A stretch of DNA of 5,016 bases, from assembly GCA_947177595.1 (NCBI GenBank), contig CAMWUZ010000150.1:1-5016 (forward strand), given 5' to 3'. The stretch is from an uncultured Porphyromonadaceae bacterium. GTDB lineage: Bacteria; Bacteroidota; Bacteroidia; Bacteroidales; Muribaculaceae. Both the position numbers and the translations under genes were made by a program. Positions 1 to 5,016 of this stretch are shown here, in pieces. The notes under the pieces are model-generated. The model did not search any database. It worked only from the letters and a program-made list of their open reading frames with translations, and was not told the DNA's origin. Positions within the stretch are counted from its first letter, which is position 1. Each line of letters begins with the position of its first letter.

Positions 1-30
1 GATTATATATAAACCTAAAAAATACCAATC
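1..30 (+). other. A/T-rich leader upstream of the TPR gene
   Basis: These 30 bases before the ATG at position 31 are strongly A/T-rich, with a TATATATAA-like run at about 5-12 and an A-run at about 17-22. There is no purine-rich GGAGG-like Shine-Dalgarno sequence, which fits Bacteroidota, where A-rich leaders are common. I could not find the Bacteroidota -7 element (TAnnTTTG) here, so the promoter probably lies upstream of the window. Confidence 0.35.
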
Positions 31-1650
31 ATGCAAGTAAAATTTGTTTTGTCCCTTATGTTAGCCGGAGCGCTCACAGCATCGGCTCAGGGTTATCAGG
101 ATGGTGTTGACAACTTCAATGCCGGTCGTATTGATGTTGCCAAAATTATTCTGAACAACACTATTAATGACGCTTCAACCGACAAAGCCGTGGCATACAA
201 TTATCTCGGCAATATCGAATTTATTGAAGGAAATGTTGCTCAGGCAAGAGCTGACTATGAAAAAGGTGTTAAGGCTAATGACCAGAATCCTTATAACTAT
301 GTCGGTCTTGGTAAAATTGCTCTTTTAAACGGTAACAAGGCTGAGGCTAACAACTACTTCAAGCAGGCTAAGGATATTAACAAGAAGAATCTGGCTGTAC
401 TTGTGGCTATTGCCCGTGCCAACTATGATGTTGACCCGGTTGCCAACGCCAAGGATATAGAGACCAACATAGCTAAGGCTTTGAAGGATTCTAAAAACAC
501 AGAAAGTTCCGCATTCCTTCTTCAGGGTGACATGAAAGCTAAGGAAGATCCCGGTGAAGCAGCCGCTCTTTATGAAATGGCTATCGAGGCTGATAAAGCC
601 AAGAATGTTGTTAACCGTGAGGCTTATGTCAAGTATGCGAACACATACTTTAAAGTCGCTCCTTCATTTGCCATTGATAAACTTAAAGAACTTAACCAGC
701 TTGAGCCTAACTCCGCTCTTGCGCAGCGCGAACTCGCTGAAAAGTATTATGACAACGAACAGTTTGGCAGCGCATGTATCCAGTATGGCAAATATATGGA
801 GAATCCCAACCACTTCCAGAGTGACGAGCAGCGCTATGCCGGTCTTCTCTTCTCGGCTAAAGAGTATGACAAGTCTATGGCTATCGCACAGAAAGTGCTT
901 GACAAGGATCCCAACAACTACTTCATGTTCCGCATCATCATGATGGACAAGAATGAGTTGAAAGACTATACTGCAGTAGAGGAGATGGGTAAGAAACTCT
1001 TCGAGCATCCTAACGCAGACCTTATTCCCAATGACTACATCCTTTATGGCAATGCACTCAGCAACCAGGGTAAAACAGCTGAAGCGGTAGCTGTTTACGA
1101 GAAAGCTGTTGAACTTAACCCCAACAAGCCCGAGCTTCTCGTTGACCTCAGCGATGCATACGGGAAGAACGGTCAGAATGAGGAAGCTGTAAATACAATG
1201 AAACGTTATCTTGACGGCGGCAATGGCAAAGTGAACGATTTCGTTCAGATGGCTCGTCGTTATGACGGTCTTGCCCGCAGCTTTGAGGTTGGTACTCCCG
1301 AGCGAATCGAAGCAGCTGCTGAAGGTGCTAAATACATCAATGTAGCGATTGAGAAAACACCCAACACTCCGATCGTTTATGCTATCAAATCTCAGATTCT
1401 TCTCGGTGGCACAGGCAACAAGCCCAATGAGGAAATTGCCCAGACATACGAAAAGATGCTTGAACTCTTAAACGCAGATCCTGAGAACAAAGCGAAAAAC
1501 CTCGCTCTTTACAAAGCCGCAGATTATATGCTCGGTATATACTACACTGATGTTGACAAAGATAAGGCAAAATCCTATCTCGATGATTATCTGACTCTTG
1601 ATCCCGAAGACGACCGTATCAAGGTGCTTCGTGAAAGTCTTGACAAGTAA
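31..1650 (+). CDS. Exported tetratricopeptide-repeat (TPR) protein
   Basis: This encodes a 539-residue protein of helical TPR repeats, a scaffold for protein-protein contacts; no enzymatic motif is visible. Residues 1-19 form a Sec signal peptide (short basic start, hydrophobic core, A-S-A before Q20). There is no lipobox cysteine, so a soluble periplasmic protein is expected. TPR-like units start at about residues 21, 52 and 86, then about 160-190, 230-295, 335-368 (the most canonical, with Y-G-N-A and A-V-x-V-Y-E-K-A-V-E-L-N-P) and 369-400, with a last one near 494-527. The linker at 400-440 is less regular. The ATG is chosen because it starts the signal peptide directly. The gene ends in two tandem TAA codons and stands alone on this strand before a shared terminator. 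Bacteroidales genomes carry many such secreted TPR proteins, and the specific role cannot be read from the sequence. TPR identity is secure; a function is not. Confidence 0.92.
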   Translation: MQVKFVLSLMLAGALTASAQGYQDGVDNFNAGRIDVAKIILNNTINDASTDKAVAYNYLGNIEFIEGNVAQARADYEKGVKANDQNPYNYVGLGKIALLNGNKAEANNYFKQAKDINKKNLAVLVAIARANYDVDPVANAKDIETNIAKALKDSKNTESSAFLLQGDMKAKEDPGEAAALYEMAIEADKAKNVVNREAYVKYANTYFKVAPSFAIDKLKELNQLEPNSALAQRELAEKYYDNEQFGSACIQYGKYMENPNHFQSDEQRYAGLLFSAKEYDKSMAIAQKVLDKDPNNYFMFRIIMMDKNELKDYTAVEEMGKKLFEHPNADLIPNDYILYGNALSNQGKTAEAVAVYEKAVELNPNKPELLVDLSDAYGKNGQNEEAVNTMKRYLDGGNGKVNDFVQMARRYDGLARSFEVGTPERIEAAAEGAKYINVAIEKTPNTPIVYAIKSQILLGGTGNKPNEEIAQTYEKMLELLNADPENKAKNLALYKAADYMLGIYYTDVDKDKAKSYLDDYLTLDPEDDRIKVLRESLDK

Positions 1651-1667
1651 TAATATCAACGCTAAAT

Positions 1668-1700
1668 AAAAAAACCGCGTGAAATCCACGCGGTTTTTTT
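1668..1700. terminator. Bidirectional intrinsic terminator between convergent genes
   Basis: A perfect inverted repeat pairs CCGCGTG (1675-1681) with CACGCGG (1687-1693) around the five-base loop AAATC. It is flanked by seven A (1668-1674) and seven T (1694-1700), which extend the stem and supply a U-tract on either strand. It starts 17 bases after the TPR stop codon and lies one base beyond the queE stop, so it should end both transcripts. The hairpin is read directly from the sequence; termination in both directions is inferred. Confidence 0.93.
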
Positions 1701-1701
1701 A

Positions 1702-2265
1702 TTATCGTATATTTAGCATTTTATGCGTCTGCAGTGATAATCTCCATTTCGGATGGTTCTTAATATACCTTATTGCTGCCTCGGTTATCTTTATGTTATC
1801 TTCCGGAATGCCTGTATCAAGTGGTTGAAGAGTAAACACTTCGGCTGGAATTTCGGGAGAAAGCATCGGTTTCTCGCCGTCAAACAGAACTTTCAGTTCA
1901 TTTATCTTTCTCAAAACAACTTCAGGCGACTTTGGTGAGCAGGTTACCCAATCGATATTTTCAGGCAGAGGTACTGTCCCGTTTGTCTCAATCTGAACAA
2001 ACAGGTCGTTTTCATGTAATAAGTCAATAAAATTTTCTGACAGTTGAAGCGCCGGTTCCCCTCCCGTTATCACTATATGTTTTGCCGGATACTTTTTAAT
2101 TTCACGGATTATATCCTCTTCTGCCATTTCGGTAAAAGGGGAGTGGTTAGTATCGCAAAAGGGACATTTCAGATTGCATCCACTCAATCTCACAAATACA
2201 GCAGGGATTCCGGTGAAAAAACCTTCTCCCTGGAGTGAGTAGAAAATCTCATTGACTCTCAGCAT
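1702..2265 (-). CDS. queE: 7-carboxy-7-deazaguanine synthase (QueE), radical SAM
   Basis: QueE converts 6-carboxy-5,6,7,8-tetrahydropterin to 7-carboxy-7-deazaguanine, a radical-SAM ring contraction in cytosolic preQ0/queuosine synthesis. The 187-residue product shows the family pattern. The substrate-side Y-S-L-Q-G-E-G motif lies at 9-15. The cluster motif C30-x3-C34-x2-C37 (with F36 before C37) would hold a 4Fe-4S cluster, and T39 just after it corresponds to the family's Mg-binding threonine. The SAM-binding G-G-E-P is at 68-71, followed by E-T-N-G-T (93-97) and S-P-K-S-P (110-114). The length suits the compact QueE type found in Bacteroidota. The gene overlaps the end of queD by seven bases (ATGCTGA), so translation is probably coupled, and its stop codon abuts the shared terminator. 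Pairing with queD, the preceding step, supports the call. No residue expected for activity appears to be missing. Confidence 0.96.
   Translation of the reverse strand: MLRVNEIFYSLQGEGFFTGIPAVFVRLSGCNLKCPFCDTNHSPFTEMAEEDIIREIKKYPAKHIVITGGEPALQLSENFIDLLHENDLFVQIETNGTVPLPENIDWVTCSPKSPEVVLRKINELKVLFDGEKPMLSPEIPAEVFTLQPLDTGIPEDNIKITEAAIRYIKNHPKWRLSLQTHKMLNIR
2259..2265 (-). promoter_or_regulatory. queD stop / queE start overlap (translational coupling)
   Basis: On the minus strand the bases ATGCTGA hold the queE start (ATG, 2265-2263) and the queD stop (TGA, 2261-2259), one base apart. A GAGGA string touches the ATG directly, too close to act as a normal Shine-Dalgarno site. Ribosomes ending queD therefore probably restart on queE, keeping the two pathway enzymes in step. 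The overlap is seen directly; coupling is inferred. Confidence 0.7.
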
Positions 2266-2600
2266 TCCTCATCTTTTATATATGTGGCTATATTCGCCTT
2301 ACTTTCCTCTACATCCACGCGAAAACAACCGGGTATTCTGTCGCAAATCCATTTGGCAAGGTTTTCCGCAGTAGGATTGAAGGGGAGGAGTTCATTGAAG
2401 TTGCCGTGATCGAGATAGTCATGCACTGCCTCCTTGATATGCTTGAAGTCAATGACCATGCCTTCACTGTTAAGCTCTTTCGCACGGCAATGCACGGTCA
2501 CAATCCAATTATGACCGTGCAATCGGGTGCAAGCGCTTTCATAAGGAAGAAACAGCCGGTGACATCCGGCTATCTCCATCTGTTTTTTTACTATATACAT
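2259..2600 (-). CDS. queD: 6-carboxy-5,6,7,8-tetrahydropterin synthase (QueD)
   Basis: QueD turns 7,8-dihydroneopterin triphosphate into 6-carboxy-5,6,7,8-tetrahydropterin, the substrate of QueE, in preQ0/queuosine synthesis. It belongs to the 6-pyruvoyl-tetrahydropterin synthase (T-fold) family. In the 113-residue product, the zinc ligands are H14 (in C-H-R-L) and H28 and H30 (in L-H-G-H-N). The catalytic cysteine is C24. The D64-H65 pair (in L-D-H-G-N) and E99 match the usual catalytic Asp-His and substrate-anchoring Glu. The P-T-A-E-N-L-A signature is at 76-82. The length is at the short end of the bacterial family (about 120). The ATG at 2600 is the only sensible start because an in-frame stop directly precedes it. 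It lies seven bases after the upstream thioredoxin-like gene, without a Shine-Dalgarno site, and overlaps queE. A plain pterin synthase (PTPS) is the alternative, but the queE partner argues for QueD. Confidence 0.95.
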   Translation of the reverse strand: MYIVKKQMEIAGCHRLFLPYESACTRLHGHNWIVTVHCRAKELNSEGMVIDFKHIKEAVHDYLDHGNFNELLPFNPTAENLAKWICDRIPGCFRVDVEESKANIATYIKDEEC

Positions 2601-2607
2601 TCAGTTG

Positions 2608-3687
2608 CTATTTCATTAGTTCTGAGAAATCATCATAGAAAGTTTTGTCCTCTCCGACACAAATCTTTGCTATCCTACCGTCTGGATTAATAAGAATTTT
2701 AGTGGGATAACCGCTCACCCCGTAAATTATGGATGCCGGTTTTCCGTTCTTAGGCTTATTAAATAATTGAACCCAATCCATATCGTTAGCCTTAACGCAC
2801 TTTATCCAGTCCTCTTTCAGGTCATTACAATCTATGCCTATAAATTCACATTTATCAGAGTATTTTGCATAATTCTCTTTCATCTGAGGGACACCGATCA
2901 TACACCATTTGCACCATGAACCCCAAAAGTCAAGCAACACCCACTTATCTCTGAATGAACTTAGAGAGACCAAATTGTCATTCATGTCGGGAAGAATGAA
3001 TTCCGGGGCATCAGCTCCTACTTTAATCCGTTCTTTAGCAGCCATTCTTTCGCGATAATTTTCTATCGTAGTTCTGTTTTGCTCATAAACCGGTGCAAAA
3101 AAAGCATCTTTGTGAGGTTCAGGAATGCTGTCAAAGTATTTATTCATGGTATCTATTGTTGCCTTATCCAAGCAATATATACCGAAATCATCATTCAAAT
3201 GGTATGGGAGGGCATTGTCGTAGCGTTTGCGCCACAAAGTATATATGCTGTCAAATGCTACTTTGTCATCTTCGGGTAAACTTCTTATGATCGCTTGTAG
3301 AGAGTCACCCAGAGCTTCGATTGCGAGAATATTAGCGGCAAGTTCTGACCCTGATACCCTCATATTACTTTTGTCAGATCCTTTAACGGTAAAAATGATA
3401 TTCTTACCGGGAGGGGAGACTATCGGTCCACTGTTGCCGTTGAACAACCCCGGTCCCCAAAATTCAAGTATCGCACCATCATCCGGCACCTGAATAGTAG
3501 CTTTACCTTTTTTTAGAGTAACAAACTGTTTGTCTGTTGGAAAAACTCTGTCAGCCATATCCTGAACATCATAACAATAATAGTAAACTGTATCATTATT
3601 TACAGCCGACTTGATTGTTATATTGTTTTTTGCAGAAACAGACAGAGTACCAGCAGAAACAATCAATACTAAAATGAATTTGTTCAT
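2608..3687 (-). CDS. Exported TlpA-like thioredoxin-fold protein (AhpC/TSA-Redoxin type)
   Basis: This is a probable periplasmic thiol-disulfide oxidoreductase of 359 residues. Counting from the ATG at 3687, residues 1-19 are a Sec signal peptide (V-S-A before K20) without a lipobox cysteine. Residues about 20-105 form a beta-rich N-terminal region resembling the DUF4369-type domains that precede TlpA domains in Bacteroidota (weak match by eye). A helical linker follows (about 115-218). The thioredoxin-like domain runs from about 222 to the end: the G-A-D-A-P-E-F entry motif, L-D-F-W-G-S-W before the redox pair C259-K-W-C262, and cis-proline P328 in G-Y-P-T-K. C-K-W-C replaces the usual C-x-P-C of TlpA/ResA, which should alter redox potential or partner choice. 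Six further cysteines occur in the mature chain. A GTG two codons upstream (3693) could also start it, but ATG gives the more typical signal peptide. The gene lies ten bases after a secreted C1 peptidase and seven before queD. The fold is secure; the direction of electron flow and the partner are unknown. Confidence 0.87.
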   Translation of the reverse strand: MNKFILVLIVSAGTLSVSAKNNITIKSAVNNDTVYYYCYDVQDMADRVFPTDKQFVTLKKGKATIQVPDDGAILEFWGPGLFNGNSGPIVSPPGKNIIFTVKGSDKSNMRVSGSELAANILAIEALGDSLQAIIRSLPEDDKVAFDSIYTLWRKRYDNALPYHLNDDFGIYCLDKATIDTMNKYFDSIPEPHKDAFFAPVYEQNRTTIENYRERMAAKERIKVGADAPEFILPDMNDNLVSLSSFRDKWVLLDFWGSWCKWCMIGVPQMKENYAKYSDKCEFIGIDCNDLKEDWIKCVKANDMDWVQLFNKPKNGKPASIIYGVSGYPTKILINPDGRIAKICVGEDKTFYDDFSELMK

Positions 3688-3697
3688 TCGCACTATA

Positions 3698-4870
3698 TTA
3701 CACTTTGAGTTTCTTGCGGATTTCTTTAGGTATAGCGTCTTTATGAACCATAATATATATGGTTTTTGCCTTTACATAGCTCTCGCTCATATTAAGGTAG
3801 CCGCCATTGTTATTGCGCTCGGTTCCCCATGAATTTTTGGTTTTGTAGTATTTTGTACCGTTCTGATCTTTTACACTGCCGGTAATGTGCATCAGATGAT
3901 CATCGGTTGTTACAAATGTTTCGTAACCATTTTGACGCACTTGAGGAGTAACTTTCACTTCCGGATATATTTTTTCAAATTTAAGCACTTCTTCCAGGCG
4001 TTGCGCTTCATTCTTTTTCGCAAATTCAATGGAATCTTCCTTAGAGTAGCCTGACAGGTCAGTAACCTCGGGATTTATGGCAACAGCATTGACATGGGAA
4101 AAGCCTTTTTCACTGACATCACCGTCCCAACATACAGTATAACCATTATCCAGCGCGTAATCCAATGTCTCTATTAGCTCATCCAAAGGCACATTATACT
4201 GTTTGGCGTGCTCCCAGTTGTCGGGAACTTCAAGTTCAAAAGCCTTGTAATAAGGTTTATGGGTAAAACTTGTCAACTCGATATAGTCATCCATATCAAG
4301 ATCCAGCGACTCGGCAAAAGATTTTGGTGTATATTCCTTGCCCTTATAAGTGAATTTATCAGGCGTCTCTCCAAGATAGCTGTCAAGAACAGCGGTTACA
4401 ACTCTGTCATACTGAGGAGAACGCTTTTTATTTTTCACGCCTGCATCTGCAACCGCATGGAGAACAGACATCATTTCTCCGTGATTATGACGTCCGCCTT
4501 CATAGTTGATTCCGGTGTAAACTTCTTCCGGCACAATGCCAGCCTGCTTATAAGCGTTCATGAATGTATGGCTTAGGCTGCCTTGTCCGATATTCCCCTT
4601 GCCTCTGCGTCTGAAATTGTCATCCAGTTGACTCAGAAGTTTCTGGCGAACAATATACATCTCAGAGAGATCATATTCGCCTTTGCCTTTGCGCAACAAC
4701 TCTGCTTCCATGAATGAGGTCGTAGCAAAGCACCAACAGGTACCGCTTGACGCCTGATTCTTTACAGATGTTACAGGCACATCTGTAATTGTTGTAAACT
4801 CATATCCTTGTGCAGAAGCAGAAAGAGATGCAAGAAAGATAGCTGCAGAACCAAATATATATTTTTTCAT
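3698..4870 (-). CDS. Exported C1 family cysteine peptidase (PepC/bleomycin hydrolase-like)
   Basis: This is a 390-residue papain-fold peptidase resembling aminopeptidase C/bleomycin hydrolase (C1B). Residues 1-20 form a Sec signal peptide (A-S-A before Q21), so it acts in the periplasm or outside the cell, unlike cytosolic PepC. The catalytic residues are visible: oxyanion-hole Q39, nucleophile C45 in S-G-T-C-W-C-F-A, H325 in D-H-L-M-H-I-T-G, and N346 in K-N-S-W-G. The C-W-D-G-D-V-S stretch (247-253) is of the C1B kind. The mature chain is shorter than typical PepC (about 440-450). A second cysteine, C47, follows the nucleophile by two residues. In the C1B family the C-terminal tail can reach into the active site and impose aminopeptidase specificity; the lysine-rich tail here cannot be judged by eye. 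The gene starts 15 bases after a probable dipeptidase and ends ten bases before the thioredoxin-like gene. Exact substrates (amino- versus endopeptidase) are uncertain. Confidence 0.9.
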   Translation of the reverse strand: MKKYIFGSAAIFLASLSASAQGYEFTTITDVPVTSVKNQASSGTCWCFATTSFMEAELLRKGKGEYDLSEMYIVRQKLLSQLDDNFRRRGKGNIGQGSLSHTFMNAYKQAGIVPEEVYTGINYEGGRHNHGEMMSVLHAVADAGVKNKKRSPQYDRVVTAVLDSYLGETPDKFTYKGKEYTPKSFAESLDLDMDDYIELTSFTHKPYYKAFELEVPDNWEHAKQYNVPLDELIETLDYALDNGYTVCWDGDVSEKGFSHVNAVAINPEVTDLSGYSKEDSIEFAKKNEAQRLEEVLKFEKIYPEVKVTPQVRQNGYETFVTTDDHLMHITGSVKDQNGTKYYKTKNSWGTERNNNGGYLNMSESYVKAKTIYIMVHKDAIPKEIRKKLKV

Positions 4871-4885
4871 AACACAGTTTATTAA

Positions 4886-5016
4886 TTAAAATCCACGACC
4901 ATATTTGCTCCAGTATTTTTTACCGAGCTCGTTCCAACGGTTCATTGCTGCTCCGGCAAAATCGGCAGTATAATCCGTCAGATATTCATTTGCGGCATCA
5001 ATGCCCTCTTTGTCTG
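4886..5016 (-). CDS. C-terminal fragment of a probable C69 family dipeptidase
   Basis: An open frame enters from the right edge on the minus strand and stops at TAA (4888-4886), giving the last 42 residues of a protein. It is too short to stand out as an ORF, but it is coding-like. It begins D-K-E-G-I-D, contains D-F-A-G-A-A-M-N-R-W, and ends N-E-L-G-K-K-Y-W-S-K-Y-G-R-G-F. An amphipathic helix with R-W..E-L-G..Y-W and a terminal R-G-F resembles, from memory, the ends of secreted C69 dipeptidases of Bacteroidales (Ntn hydrolases with a cysteine nucleophile). The catalytic N-terminus lies outside the window, so the family call is tentative. The 15-base gap to the C1 peptidase gene suggests the same operon and a shared peptide-degradation role. 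Confidence 0.5.
   Translation of the reverse strand, partial: DKEGIDAANEYLTDYTADFAGAAMNRWNELGKKYWSKYGRGF

Larger units (their letters stand above)
1702..5016 (-). other. Probable five-gene operon: dipeptidase, C1 peptidase, thioredoxin-like, queD, queE
   Basis: Five consecutive minus-strand genes are separated by 15, 10, 7 and -7 bases. No hairpin-plus-T-run terminator and no TAnnTTTG-type promoter element could be found between them by eye. The only terminator is the one after queE. The promoter would lie to the right of the window. Co-transcription is inferred from spacing alone; an internal promoter within a coding region cannot be excluded. Confidence 0.7.

Noticed and set aside
664..1008. 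Minus-strand open frame of 114 codons inside the TPR gene
   Set aside because: It lies wholly antisense to a gene with clear repeats and a signal peptide. Its translation shows no recognisable domain, and it looks like a product of codon bias.
1468..1689. Minus-strand frame of 73 codons reading out of the terminator into the TPR gene
   Set aside because: It starts inside the terminator hairpin and lies antisense to the TPR gene, so it would not be expressed as a normal gene.
2259..2270. GAGGA as a Shine-Dalgarno site for queE
   Set aside because: It directly touches the ATG, leaving no spacer, and it is part of the queD coding sequence; reinitiation is the simpler explanation.
2595..2612. 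Possible preQ1 riboswitch ahead of queD
   Set aside because: Only seven bases separate queD from the upstream stop codon, and no preQ1-type pseudoknot leader can fit outside coding sequence.
3611..3832. Plus-strand frame of 73 codons with a hydrophobic stretch, spanning the peptidase/thioredoxin junction
   Set aside because: The apparent membrane segment is the reverse complement of the signal peptide and the C-terminal coding region; there is no sign of an independent gene.
4208..4576. Plus-strand open frame of 122 codons opposite the C1 peptidase gene
   Set aside because: It is fully antisense to a gene with intact catalytic motifs, and its translation shows no family features.

Overview
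The window looks like ordinary chromosomal sequence from a Bacteroidota bacterium, most likely of the order Bacteroidales. Several signs agree. Two proteins have signal peptides ending in A-S-A just before Q-G. A secreted thioredoxin-fold protein has an N-terminal extension of the type common in Bacteroides. Starts lack a Shine-Dalgarno sequence but are preceded by A/T-rich sequence. The GC content is moderate. A gut family such as Muribaculaceae is plausible, but that is inference. I see no mobile element, CRISPR array, RNA gene or sign of recent transfer.

Layout: positions 31-1650 (+) encode a 539-residue exported protein built of tetratricopeptide (TPR) repeats. It converges on a leftward gene set that fills the rest of the window. 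A perfect hairpin flanked by A and T tracts (1668-1700) fills almost all of the 51-base gap and should terminate transcription from both sides. Read in its own direction (right to left), the minus-strand set is: the C-terminal end of a probable C69-type dipeptidase (cut by the window edge), an exported papain-fold C1 peptidase of the PepC/bleomycin-hydrolase type, an exported TlpA-like thioredoxin-fold protein, queD, and queE. Gaps are 15, 10 and 7 bases, followed by a 7-base overlap, so the five genes look like one operon ending at the shared terminator.

Function: QueD and QueE catalyse successive steps (7,8-dihydroneopterin triphosphate to 6-carboxy-tetrahydropterin, then to 7-carboxy-7-deazaguanine) in the synthesis of preQ0/queuosine, the modified base of GUN-anticodon tRNAs. 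The upstream genes are envelope proteins: two likely cysteine-nucleophile peptidases and a CxxC thioredoxin-like protein. A reasonable but untested idea is that the thioredoxin-like protein keeps the peptidase thiols reduced, with queDE carried at the end of the same transcript. No clearly undescribed system is visible. The most interesting points are the mixed operon, the unusual C-K-W-C redox motif, and the unassigned role of the TPR protein.
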